NCBI GenBank assembly: GCA_023078555.1
Contig: CM041203.1
Coordinates: 3,515,981-3,579,980 of the forward strand
DNA length: 64,000 nt
Source of the DNA: Ulva prolifera
Taxonomy: Eukaryota > Chlorophyta > Ulvophyceae > Ulvales > Ulvaceae
Reading direction: 5' to 3'
Shown here: positions 10,684-22,542 of the stretch, piece after piece
How positions within the stretch are numbered: the first letter of the stretch is position 1
How the letters are laid out: each line of letters opens with the position of its first letter
Notes under the pieces: generated by a model
Seen by the model: only the letters and a program-made list of their open reading frames with translations
Database searches by the model: none
What the model was told of the DNA's origin: nothing
Program-made: the position numbers and the translations under genes

Positions 10684-13600
10684 TCATTTAGTGTTCTGGT
10701 GCAAGCCTTGCAAATGCCGTAACCCAGCCATGTTGAATCCGACCAAATTCTTCATGTATCCAAGCTGTTCTCTGAGGCACGTTTGGACATCAGCCAGCAC
10801 ACTCTTGCATCCCGGTGATGCCACCAATTTAGCCTGATGTGCCTTCAAAATGAACACTGACACGCGGACACACAGTTCAGCCTGCAATCAGGCAGATCGA
10901 ATCAACCATAAGCGAGCAGGATAGATCACAGGCAGGTTGGGATAACACACGTTCAGAGGTCCGTCCAGCCACCTTGGAATGAGTTTGAGAATTGCCAATG
11001 CATCAGGGAAGCTTAGCATGGTGAGGACAGCTTCAAGATCATTTGCTCGTATGGTACGAACAGCTTTGAGCACGTATTCGCTTCCAGTCACGCCCAGTAG
11101 CATCACATTGGGCTGGTAACCAGCTTCCCCCTTCCGCTCTTCCTCCGTCTCCATCATGTCCAGTGCGTCGATGAGTCTGTCAACCCCATGTGCGGCCTCC
11201 TGCGCAGACATTGTCACATTCATTCCATTGCTTCATATTACTGTGAAACACTCGAGGCCAGCAGAGAAAACATACTTGCGTTTGAACTGAAGAAGTGACA
11301 ACTGCGCTGCCATCCCCGGCTGCTGTAGCGATAGAACTTTGCTCTGCTTTTCCAGCATCTGCGTCAAGCACACGCTCTAATCGCTTCTCCTTTTCTTCTT
11401 CCAGGAAGAAAGTTTCGTCGGTTTTCTCCCACCTGCGTATGCTTCTATCGTGGCTGCCTGTTACCAGAAAGTCTCCGAGGCTAGACACTTGGAGAGCCCA
11501 GACCTGCACACTGATGTGTAGTGACTAGACCACAAGTAACCCAGCCTGCATGGCAAACATGCCATCCACCTTGTGCCCTTGTCTTCAGAGAAGCAGGCAC
11601 ACCGATCCATGATGGGCTGGAAGCTCAAGCAGCAGCTCGAACGTGTCTGCGTCCCAGTATTTCACCATCTTGTCCTTCCCCGCTGTGAATATATAGTGTG
11701 TGTTCCTAACAAAAGCGACTGCCATTACTGAGTCTTGATGAGCAAAGAGGCTCTTGTGGCAGTCCCCGAAATCTAGCCCCCAGATCTTGATGTTCTTGTC
11801 AGCAGATCCGCTCACAAGGAGTGTCGAATCGGAGGAGATGTCCATAGTCAGAGCTGGCAGCTTATGGCCGTACAGATCAACAAACCACTTCAATGAGTCC
11901 AGATAAAACACCTGCAGGTTGAAGCAACTATCAAAGGCTGATCGTCGTAGGATGTTGAGCTTGTACAGCAGGGCCAATGATGCAAGGCATGCCTTGATGA
12001 CGTTGCTGATCAGAGATGCGGCGAGCAGCTTGCTATCTGGTGACAGTCGCACACACAGAACGTCTTGCCCTGTGTTGATTGACAGCGCCTCTGTTGCGGT
12101 CAGCTTGACATTTCCTTGGTCTCCGGCCGCCCACTTCCACACCTTGACGTGCCCGTCAGCACTGCAGGAGACAAAACCAGTCTTATCCGGTAAGCTATCA
12201 AGACACCACACCTGCAGCACCGGGAAAAATTTGACCATATTCTGATCAGCCATGCACATCAATCACAGTCCGATGCATGTTGCCAGCATGAATGCACATG
12301 AAGTACAGTGGTTGTTGGCACAATCACAATGCAGCAGTTGGCGCCGAAAGCCAGGAAGGTCAAGCCATCAGAGATGCACCTGCTTGTCGTGGGCATCGAT
12401 CTGGCGAACGACCTCAGATGCACCGAGACTGATCAGGTCCAGCTTGCCACTCTTGCATCCGACCACGGCAAACTTCCCGCCCGGTGCAAACATGACACTG
12501 AGACCGTAGCTGCCAGGAAGGCTGTTCAAGCACTCTCCAGAGCTCACGTCCCAGACCTTTGAACCTCCGTTGCCACAGCTGATTATGCGGGAGTCATCGT
12601 CTGACAGGGCAAGTGCACGAACGTCACTTCTGTTTCCGGGAAGTGAGATCTCGTTCACTGCCTTGGCTTCACCGTCCTGGAAAGCATGAGAGAAGATAAT
12701 TTACGCCTGAAACACCGCTGCTCTGCGTAGGTCTGAGAATGTCAAGCCGCCCCGCTGATCATCGCCCTTGTTGCAATTCCCCACTGCACCTGCCAATAAC
12801 TAACTGTTGCACCATGGAGATAGGGAGGCGCAGATGCGTAACAGAGCTCCTCGGACTCACTCATGTGTGGCCTCCACCTCACAAGAGAAACCCTGACTCC
12901 TACGCTCCTCAATATGCACGTGGTGGTGAAACAACCGAAGAGGGAAGTACTGTGAGCTAGTGAGAGCGCACCGCTGTAACAGAGAGCATGGTGACACTGT
13001 TGTCTGCAAGGGTGAGACCCAGCCTGCATACAGTCGCCTTGGAGGCTGTTCCCGGGATGAATGCAAGTGATCTGACGGGCCCTGTGGCGCGGTGTACCGT
13101 GAACGCCTCCCATTCGTCAGCAGGCTGTAAGGCGATCTCTTTGCTATCGGCTCCCTGGACCTTCGCTTCGGCACGCTTCTGCCTACGTTTAAGCTTCTTC
13201 TGAGCTTCTTTTGCTGAACGTTGGCGCCACACTTGCACTTTGTTGCCTGTAGCACGGACTGTCATGCCATCCGAGTACACATTCGAGATGTGAGATATAC
13301 GTATCCATTATTGTTCAGGGGATGTATGCGACCCATATGGGGATAGAATGTGAAGCAGTACCAGTGGAACAGGCCGCAAGGAAAATTCCGTCAGTGGAAA
13401 ATGCGATTCGTGCTATCCTGTGGGTAGTGTCGTGGTCCAGTGTGCCCTGGAGCACCAGCACTTGAGGCTGGTCATCTGCTACTGTGTTTGCCATGCTGGC
13501 TGGCTTGATACCGCCACCGTTGTTCTGTGCTAGATCAGCGGAATCAATCCGGAAGACTTGGACTTCGTTCGCGACAGAGCCGACAACAGCGCGCGTTTGC

Positions 13601-14494
13601 TCTCCGTTCACGGCCATGGACCACACAGCACCTGCAACATGCCCATTCAGTGATACGAGCCGCCTCGAGGGATGCAAAGCAACGTTCTTGTGACACGTGG
13701 GGGCATGCCTGCATGGATAGGGACAACCTGGATGCAGAATTGCACGCTCAAGTCCCAGACTCTGACGAAGCCATCCTTGCCTGAGCTGAGAAGCTTGTTT
13801 TGCTTGTCCAGGAAGGCCACTGCTGTGACTTGGTTTGTGTGTGCCTTCAGCTTATATAGGCCGACTTCACCAGCGACATCCCAGACGATAATGTCCGTGT
13901 CCTGTGAGCCGGACGCCACAAGGCCACCGCTGCTGTTGTAGGCCAATGCGGATACAGACCCCGTATGGCTCTGTAGCACTGCCAAACAGGCGCCATCGGT
14001 TGTGTCCCACGTCCTGATGCATCCATTTGCATACCCAGCAGCAAGAATAGATGTTGCTGGTGAGTGTGCTATTTGCGTGACCTCGGGTGTGCGTTGCTCG
14101 CTCTCCTGTACACGCTGCTCCAGGCACACATCCTGCAATTGATATGGGATATCGACAGGGAAGGGGCTAGAAAAATGGCTAGACAAATCAGCCTGGGAGC
14201 CCATAGTCAGTGTGACGTATGCCTTGTATCATGCATGTCGAGCTTGGAGAACAGGTATGCAGAGTATGAGTCCAGAATTCGGAAAGGCAGCTGAAAGATC
14301 ATCCGTGGTTCCGAAAACACACGACACGAAGGTGTACACACCAGTTCACATGTCTTCACGCGCCAGCCATTGATGTTCTCGAGCGCGCCGGTATACAGTT
14401 TAGAGCCATCTGTGCTGCTGCAGGTGTTGCAGTTTGGCACTGCGACAACACCAAACTGCTGCACATGTTCATATCGAAGATACGCCTTAACCAT
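10684..14494 (-). CDS. WDR3: WDR3/UTP12, WD40 subunit of the UtpB complex of the small-subunit processome
   Basis: UTP12 is a nucleolar scaffold needed for early processing of 18S pre-rRNA. The start at 14494 is clear: 'MVKAYLRYEHVQQFGVV' matches the family N-terminus, which begins MVKAYLRYE. Multiple WD40 blades follow across several exons ('GYANGCIRTWDTTDG', 'VASGSQDTDIIVWDVAGE', 'LVSGSADKNIKIWGLDFGD', 'FVTGSHDRSIRRWE'-like at 11509-11440). After the last blade comes the charged linker 'EEEKEKRLERVLDADAG'. The C-terminal Utp12 domain then spans the exons ending near 10888 and 10684: 'AVRTIRANDLEAVLTMLSFP', and 'LVGFNMAGLRHLQGLHQNTK' at the end, which is typical. The 3' flank contains TGTAA on the minus strand at about 10655. 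I see no frame breaks beyond introns. Confidence 0.92.
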
Positions 14495-15784
14495 TCAGGC
14501 TCATCTCAATTGCATGCAGGAGCAAGTGCGGTTGCCAAGCAGGCAACTGTCCAATCGCACTGTTCCGGCGCAGGAGCACTTTGAATCACACGACCGCCGA
14601 CATAGATGGCAGAACTTCGAGCGCTACGCTAAACAGACACTCCAGGGAGTTTGGTGGTCACGTTTGCGTTTGCGCCTTGAAGTGAAATCGACTCGCCTTA
14701 CAGTGCGCCGTACCTCTCGACAGGCGATGGTGCTGGAGACCATGCATGCGACCGCGCCGTCGGGCGCCCACCGGGGCCTGATTACAGTGTTGTGCAGCAG
14801 TGCTGCATGCCATGCTACAGACAAGCCAGGTTCCCTGATCGCGCTGATAGGATGATTAGGGAGGGACGCTGTAGATACCTGCCATGTCTTCCTCAGCTGT
14901 ACCATCTAAACGTATTGAGTTGTCATCTTTGCAGAAGCCGCTAGTGTTTAAAGTGGGCAATTTTTATTGCGCTACGCAGCCGCCAGATGTTCTACAATTG
15001 TGTGACCTTATTTCGCCATTTTGCCGCAGCAACACTCCCGGCGCAGTGGGGAAGAAACAGCCGTTACATGGCAAGAACATGTCAGATCAGCCGCACTCAC
15101 AGTCTCCCAAAACGTGTCCGATATTCAACAAAATCCCCTTACATACTCTTGTACGGGGATTAGGCCACATCACTGGACTAGTTGATAAAAGAAAGGCATC
15201 TGTAGCCTGATTCAACTGCACCACGCATCCATTGCAGAAGATTTGCTGGCTGATTGAGACAGCGCAGCGCTGGGTGGGTACACGGACAGACAAACTTCTC
15301 CTGCTGCAGGTAGTGCACATCTGAAACAGCACCCGACGTCCACTGTTATAGGTATATAGGTATATGGTGATGTCTGCTATTTCAGAGTTTGTCCTGTGGT
15401 GCATTTCACTGCCTCAAAGCGATCTGGGTTACACAATGCATGCAACAAGAGGACATGTCGCCGACAGGCTGCCTGTGCATATTGCTTCCTCACTTTCTGA
15501 GAACGCCTTGCATAGATACGCTTCGTAACATCGAGAGCACGAACTGAGCTGGACCTTGACTACCTGCACGACAAGTCTGTGACAGATGCATGATCACATG
15601 CTGAAATGCAAGCCCAAAACGACTGCATGTTCAAACTAACACCACACCATTCGTAAATGGGCGAACCTTACGGAATCACATCACCGCACACATCAATGGA
15701 CGTTCAGGCAATGCATCTCACTTCCTCACTTCAAACCATAACAGAACACTGTGTGACACGGGCCATCTGACGAGCCCACTCGTT
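14495..15784. other. Intergenic region between WDR3 and PEX2
   Basis: About 1.3 kb in which no open frame resembles a gene. It must contain the WDR3 promoter (near 14500) and the PEX2 3' end (near 15785). A short AT-rich direct repeat GGTATATAG/GGTATATGG occurs at about 15350. Nothing else is recognisable. Confidence 0.4.
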
Positions 15785-17015
15785 CTAGAGGGTATCTTCA
15801 GCCGCAGGCTTCCAGCTTCCGTCAGATGCTGCGGGCAGAATGGGTTGCAAGAAAACCTCCTCGAAGGTAGCTCCACATGAGGTGCAGTATGGCCTAGCAG
15901 CAAGATGTTTGTGCCGCTGTGCACACATGTAGCAGCAGCGCGAGGCACAACACTTGGTCTCTACCGCAATAAGGATGTGTTCTGTGCCACATATGCAGCA
16001 TTTGTCCATGCTGTTTCTTGAACGCTGCTTGACCAGAGCTTTGGAGCCTGTACAAGGCATGCCTCAGGTATACATGATACCAAGAAGTCCACTGTACAAT
16101 GAGCCTTTGACATCATCGAGAATTTATGCTCAGAAGGGTGATCACCTGCCATTAACTTGACGATTGGATCCAAAAGACCGGTCAAGGCTGGATTCGCTAC
16201 CGCCGATCCGGGTGTAACTAAAGGGAGTAGAAACATCACGAACTGCTGCAGCTCTCCCCAGATCAGTTGTTGGTTTAAATATTCGAAGTTCAGCTGCCTT
16301 GCTTGGTTGGGCTCAGCTTGGGAGAGCAGGTGCCCGGTGAGACGGTGGGCAAGTGTTGGATACCGCCCATTGTACAAAAACATGATCTGGAGCGGAAATC
16401 ATGTGATCTTCACGACGCATTCATAAACATGTACTCTGCTATTCCGCTGCTGGTTGCCCAAGACAATATATCAGGGGTCTGATCAGAAGCATACCATGTT
16501 CACTAGCGATGCACCACCAGCTGCTCTGTCAGCATGTAGTAGGATGGACCAAGCATACTTCTGCAAAGGTTTAGCTGATATACGATTCCAGCGCTGGGCA
16601 GCGGCGAGCCTCTGCATGTTGCTCCATACGGCGGGCATCACAACGTGCAGAAGGGAGAACACAGACAAGGTCTTGAGCAATACTGTTGCGGGCGCATTTG
16701 TTTCTACTGTGGTGAACTTCAATCCTAACGCATCCATGCCAAGTGTCGACCCGCAGAGAATCAGTGAAGCCAGCGATACTGCCACCGGAACGAGAGGCTT
16801 AATATGCGCCTGCATACAAGTGCCAGGTGCATGGAAGTAGCAGACCCTTGAGCGTAGCGGAGTGCTAGAGCTGAAAACTATTCGGACTGCACCGCAATGA
16901 TGTGACGGATGTATGGCGGGGAGCAGCCTAGGACAGAGTTGCACTGATCCATAAGAATTGACAGCAATTCGACATCGAGCCTACTGGCGTCGAGTTGAAG
17001 GACCCGGCTTGCCAT
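15785..17015 (-). CDS. PEX2: Peroxin-2 (PEX2), peroxisomal RING-type import ubiquitin ligase subunit with an atypical RING
   Basis: PEX2 works with PEX10 and PEX12 in the peroxisome membrane to ubiquitinate the PEX5 receptor for recycling. The ATG at 17015 starts 'MASRVLQLDASRLDVELLS', which fits the PEX2 N-terminus. The central exon (16944-16483) carries hydrophobic segments, such as 'PLVPVAVSLASLILCGSTL'. The next exon has the signature 'LFLYNGRYPTLAHRL'-type sequence followed by 'FEYLNQQLIWGELQQFVMF' (16383-16270). The last exon (about 16050-15785) carries the RING region 'CCICGTEHILIAVETKCCA', then 'SRCCYMCAQRH' and 'RPYCTSCGATF'. In the expected C3HC4 pattern the residue two after the third Cys should be His ('CQHRYCYYC' type), but here the sequence is 'CASRCCYMC', with Ser at that position. 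The rest of the protein looks normal. Confidence 0.85.
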
Positions 17016-17619
17016 ATGTTGATTATCGTCTCAGGATTTGTGTTTGCTTTTTGACGTTTAACGTACTCGCCACAACTCACGCGTTGCCGTCGACCGGGAT
17101 CAAGCAGAGCCGTGCGAATAAAAACTAACGACCACTGAAACTGTGATGCGTGTGTCCTGCAGTTTCACAACGCCATTCCTTGCGGAAGTGATCATGCCCA
17201 CTCGTGATATCATCGTCCTCGAAAGCCCTCGAAGGGAATGCTACAGCTGTGTGGCTACAGGGGATGCGTCAAGCCGCAGAACTGTATACTTTGGTCACCC
17301 TTGTGAACCACTTGGAGGAGCAGAATTGGCGCCGAGACTCCAAGTTTTCGTCAGCATATGTTGCAGGCGCCAGTCTCACTACTGCGTCACTTCATTGCCA
17401 CATGCAAGCATCGCCTTTTTACAACTGTGCGGAGGGGCACCAAGTACCACCAACCACCTGTAGGCATTGTCCCGTAGTGACACTCTATTAAGCTCACCCT
17501 GCATCCAAGTGCTATTGATGTGTCTACGGACACCGTTTTCTGGCGGAAGATCATGCAACATGACTGTGCAAGAGAAAATGGCTTCATTCAGGCCAATTCG
17601 TTCATCCCAGCTACTCCAG
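17016..17619. other. Intergenic region between PEX2 and topoisomerase I
   Basis: About 600 bp between the PEX2 start and the stop of the topoisomerase gene, both on the minus strand. No open frame here resembles a gene. The PEX2 promoter should lie in the part next to 17015. Confidence 0.4.
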
Positions 17620-20600
17620 CTATGCCCGCTTCATCGACTTGGGTTTTCCAGTTTCCGCGGATTTGCAGGAAGAGGTGACTCTACTCGTCGCTTTCGAGGT
17701 CATTGACGACCTTGGCGTTGCTCCGTTCTGTGGCTTGACATGGTCTTCTGAGTGTACCCTTTTGCCCGGCTGTACCATCTTCATGGACTTGGCAGCGCCT
17801 TTCCGTGCACGCACCTTGTTGACGCTTGAACCACTGGAACTGGATTTGGAATGGTTCACTGCCCCTTCAGCTTCCGAAGCTTTTGTCTTAGAAGTGTTCT
17901 CGGTGTGCTCAATTTTGAACTGCCACTTGGTCTTGGAATCGAGTTCCTTCCAGGCCTGTCGGCCTTCTACGAGGTTGCCGCCGGTCCTCTCCCTCCACTG
18001 GCGCACCCATGCATGATACGCCAGGGCACCAGCTGGTGCACCCTTACTTTTTCTATTTTTTGGCTCCTGAACTGCTGCTTCTGCTTGCGTCATGCCTGCA
18101 CAGCGATCAAACTTGACAAGATGCTGCACTGAAACCACAAAGAAAGGTGTTTCAATACGGAAGTGACACTACCAGAGGTATGACACGCACAGATATCCAC
18201 AGCTATAGCTCTTGCATGACTGTCGAGTGCCAGCCTTTGTACAGTGGAAGCATCACACCATGCCGCTTCGCTTTCAGCTCCAGCCTGAGCAGTGCAGCCT
18301 CCAGGGTTGGTTCCTCGCCCTGCAGCTTCCCAGCAGATACTTGCAATGACCCATGCTGATAATATGGCCCATACTTGCCTGAGCGAAGAAGAATATCCAT
18401 CCCTGTCTCAGGATGCGCCCCAAGGATCTCTGGACCCTTCAGTAATTCAACAGCCATATCAAGTGTCACCTGCTCCGGGACGGTGTCACTGGGTAGAGCA
18501 CAATTAACTTTCTCACCGTTTTCTGCCATTTGCAAAAACCTGCAGGAGGAGTCACTTTGGAGGTCCAACATACTGTGTCCCACCGACAGAATACATTGAC
18601 ACCTGCGCGAACGGCTAATAGCTGATGGCGCATGTGACTCCTCAACATGGGTGCAACTTCAGAACTTTGGGTCCATACTTGCCATACTTGCCTGTCCGCA
18701 GGAAGATCATCTCGCCGTGCTGAGGGTGCAGGCCGATAGCTTTGGCATCATTCACGCTTTCCTCCCCAGTGAACGTGCGCTTAAATTTGCACCTGTGACC
18801 ATCTCTCTGCTCACTGTAGTTTGAACAGGCGACAAAACCTCCTTGGGCCGTGCCCAACAGAAAGAGGCGGCCAGTGCCACAAGCGGGGCAAACACGCGGA
18901 TCTGAGCCATCTTTGCGAGGTGGAAACAGCTTGTATTCGAGCATCTTCCCAAGCTCTTCAAACACCTGCATGCTGCAGATCGTCGGCCCACGATCTCGAG
19001 GATGGTCATGCACCGAAGACAGGTGCACCATAGCCACGGAAAGCAGCCACAGTACCCAGGAACGATGTTCAAGGAGCAGCAACTAGGTGCCAACTGGTGA
19101 CCCCTTGCCACCAAAGAGACCCACTGCAAGTCTATGTCCAGCGTGGTCTCCTATTGGGCATCAGGCCGCCATTCTATTCATGCCATTCTATTGGGCATTA
19201 GGCTGCCATGTCCGTCTCATGTTCATCAGTCGTGCGCCAACGGGGCCTAGACAAGCAAGCCAACCACCACTGGCGCAATGCAACCCACTGCAATGCGCTT
19301 CATAAGGGCTGTCTGCACCTGCTGCACAGTGACACCATCCACATCTTGCAAGCTCTGGTCGAGCTCTCGCCAGAAGGTGGCTAAGAAGGCATGCAGCTCC
19401 CCATTGCCCGCACTGATGTCATCCAAGCGCTCCTCCATGCCACACGTGAATTGGAAGTCTACCCACTTGCTGAAAAACTTCTGCAAGAATGCTGCAAGCA
19501 TTCGCCCCTTGCTTGTGGGTACCAGTGCTCTCTTCTCTTTGACAACATACCCCCTGCAACATTTCCTTTCAGTGATGAGCCGAAAATTCACATCACTGCC
19601 GTGAGAAGGCCTTGCCTCTCCATGGGCCACGGCAGCGATGCCCAACACTGGGTCAGGCTTTCGCACACCTATCCTCAAGGACATCGATAGTTCTTGCATA
19701 CGTAGAAGGCCGCCCGATTCCCAGCTGCTCCATCTGCTTCACTAGGCTAGCTTCAGAGTAGTGTCGAGGCGGCTCTGTGTCGTGCTCCTGTGCAGTAGCG
19801 CTGACGACTGACACTTTGTCTCCAACTGCCCAGCTCCGCAACGCATGGAACTGCTTCTCCTCCGCCTTCAACTCCGCCTTGAGTGCTACAATGTCATCTT
19901 CTGTGACATCCTCATTGGGGTCAACTGGGTCCTCCCCTGCCTGCTGATCGCTTGCAGAGCGGATGCTTGATGCTGCGTTCCAGACAGATAGGTACCCTGC
20001 GGAAGTCAAGCAGCGCGAAGACGCACGCATGTGTATGCCTCCGGCCCGCAGTTTGACTTGCACCTGTACAACATCATGATATGATGAACGACATTCGCAG
20101 GCCATCGCAGCACATGCTAGACAGCATACAATAGTCCATGCCAGCAAAAAGGCATCCTTCCAAATGACGCAAGCTCATAGCACAGACAAAACGATCACCA
20201 GCACATCATTGCATTTTGGGAGATTTTGGCGGCAGATACAATTGAGCCAGGGCGCACACAGTGTCAAAGTGTGACTGCTTCATTTGGCATGCAATGGTGC
20301 AACGCCATATCAACTCGTACAGCCACTTCCGCTTCCCTGGCTCACCTAATGTCTCAGCTAGCACAGACGGCTCTGTGACTGTGATGGCGTCATGGGCCTC
20401 TTGGGCATTCTTGCTCTTCGTCTTGTAGGTAATCGCTGCGCTGGGTAGAGCATCTGGGAAACAACTCTGAACAACTGAACGAATAGCCTCCTGCCTCTCA
20501 GAGCCAATGGCTTCACCATCTGTGCGGTGGTATGTGATCAAGCCATCTGCATTCAGTAGCATGGAACGCTCATCCGCCTGCTTGCCTGACAAGACCGTCC

Positions 20601-21967
20601 ATGCCAGCTGTGCCTGAGCGGAGCGCATGCAGTGTCTGGGGAGAGTGCTTACCCTCAAAGAGTGACTGAGCCAACGTCATAGTCTGCTTGGCGGTGAAGC
20701 CAAGGAAGCGCGAGGCGTCCTGCTGCAGCCGTGCAGTCGTGTAGGGGCGTGGAGGCTTCTGGGAGCGGCAGCCTGTTTTCACACCCTCCACATCTGCATA
20801 CCCAGCAGCCTGCAGCTTGGACATGATGCTGTTGTCGCCCTCGTCTGGATTGCGGTGAAACTTCGATTCCCCATCCATAAGGACTGTGGCAGCGACCTGC
20901 AGGGATGGAAACATGGCGAAACGAACGCGCAAAGGATTGTTGGTGTCATGCGCGTGGCGAAATGAGGAAGCAGCAGCAGGCATGCAGTGAGCAGGCTGGC
21001 ACACACCTGGTCACAGTGCGGTGTTCCATCCAGATGCGCGATAGCTGTGAAAAACTTGACGCTTTCATGCATGTCCCGCTCTGCTTCCCTGTCGCACACC
21101 AGCCGAAGAGCCACAGATTGGACACGGCCTGCAGACCTGGCACCTGGCAGTTTCTTCCATAGCATCGGGGACACTGAGAAGCCCAGAAGGTAGTCTGCTG
21201 ATATCCGTCCTATGTATGCCTCTACCAGGTCCTGATCTATCGCCCTGGGAGCAGCTATCGCGCGCTCAACAGCAGGCTTCGTAATCTCTGAGAATGATAT
21301 GCGCTGCACGGATACATGACTCGGTAGCTGCTCCTGCACGCCATCGGCTGCAACATATTTCAATCAGACAAGCAGAAGCTTATGGAATATAATATCATCC
21401 CATGTATTCCATTAACAGGATTGTCTGATGACAAAGCCGAACCAATCCTTCAAGACAGGGATCTGGCATGTGGTGTGTACAGCAATTGCACAACAACTAC
21501 TGCAAAGAAGTCCTGGCATTGATGCAGCAGGTGTCATAAGCACAACATGACTCTGAGACATTGTGTGTGGAAGCGCTGCGATTGCATGTTTAGAAAATAT
21601 GCACCTTTAAAAGCTGTGCCAGGTGCCATGCAATGGCCTCGCCTTCACGGTCAGGGTCTGACGCAAGAAGTACCCTTTCCGATCTCTGTGCAGATCTATA
21701 CAGGCCTTCAAGTACGGCTTGCTTCCTTGGAAGCACTTGCCAGTCCATCTTGAAGTTGCGTTTGGGGTCCACTGCCCCAGGTTGTGGTGGCAACTGGCGA
21801 ACATGGCCATATGATGGTGCCACGACATAAGAATCGCCCAGGAATCCTTCTATTTTTCTCGCCTTTGCTGGGGATTCAACCACAATCAGAGTACTTGCTG
21901 CAGCTACCGTTCTCCGCTTCGGGGCCTGCGCGAGTGCGCGAAACGGTGTCGAAATCAACGAAAGCAT
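17620..21967 (-). CDS. TOPA: Bacterial-type DNA topoisomerase I (type IA), probably organellar, with a basic C-terminal extension
   Basis: Type IA topoisomerase relaxes negative supercoils by a transient 5'-phosphotyrosine break. The ATG at 21967 begins 'MLSLISTPFRALAQAPKRR', a Ser/Ala/Arg-rich transit-like leader. The Toprim domain follows ('LIVVESPAKARKIEGFLG', 'LASDPDREGEAIAWH' with the metal-binding DxD). Next come 'GRISADYLLGFSVSP' and 'LPGARSAGRVQSVALRLVCD' (about 21240-21110), then the active site 'GLITYHRTDGEAIGSERQ' (about 20545), whose Tyr is the nucleophile. 'QMEQLGIGRPSTYA' lies near 19715. A Cys-rich zinc segment is at about 18900-18780 ('CPACGTGRLFLLG'), and C-terminal topoisomerase repeats include 'RTGKYGKYGP' and 'RSGKYGPYYQHG'. 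The last exon (18138-17620) encodes a basic tail containing 'YHAWVRQWRER' and 'WKELDSKTKWQF', which looks distantly HMG-box-like. Gyrase-like and topo III enzymes lack this motif order. Confidence 0.93.
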
Positions 21968-22542
21968 ACAGCACTGCACGTTGACAACTCAATTACGCAC
22001 CAGTCTTGCACGATCGAACGGGCTTATCTGGACATGACAGTGATACGTGTTCGTTCCGCCGTGATGCGCCGCTGCGAAGCGACGCATTCCGGTCCGGCAC
22101 TAGCGCTATATAGGCGATGCGCAGCAAATGGAAAACGAGCTAGTCCTGAAGCAACAATACTCACCATGAGCCGACATGGACGCAGGTACAAGTGGCGGTG
22201 TAGTTCCTGTCTGTGCACCTGACGGTGTGTCCGTTTTCTAGGCCTGACGCCATTGGGTGCAGGATCCACGCACCGGTGGCTACCGGAGGCCTCAGGGAGG
22301 CGACCGGTGCCATTTCGGTCGTTGCGGACCGCACAGGAAGCCTGCACTACATAGGGCAGTGTGCAAAAAGACCGGCTAGTCGTTTCCTGAAGACATAAGT
22401 GCGGAAATTCTGTATACATATATATGTATGTTTATTGGTCACGTCAATGCCGGATGATCGCACGCCATAATGCGGAGGCTTGTCTCAAGTTGTGCTTGGA
22501 ACACGAAGCTGTAGATTTTAGGGACACTGATACGGGATATTC
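21968..22542. other. Divergent intergenic region between TOPA and the glucosidase II beta gene
   Basis: About 575 bp that should contain both promoters, since the two genes diverge. No open frame looks like a gene. A 14-base perfect palindrome, TACATATATATGTA, lies at about 22415-22428, roughly 115 bp before the start codon of the downstream gene, and could be an AT-rich promoter element. That role is a guess. Confidence 0.4.
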
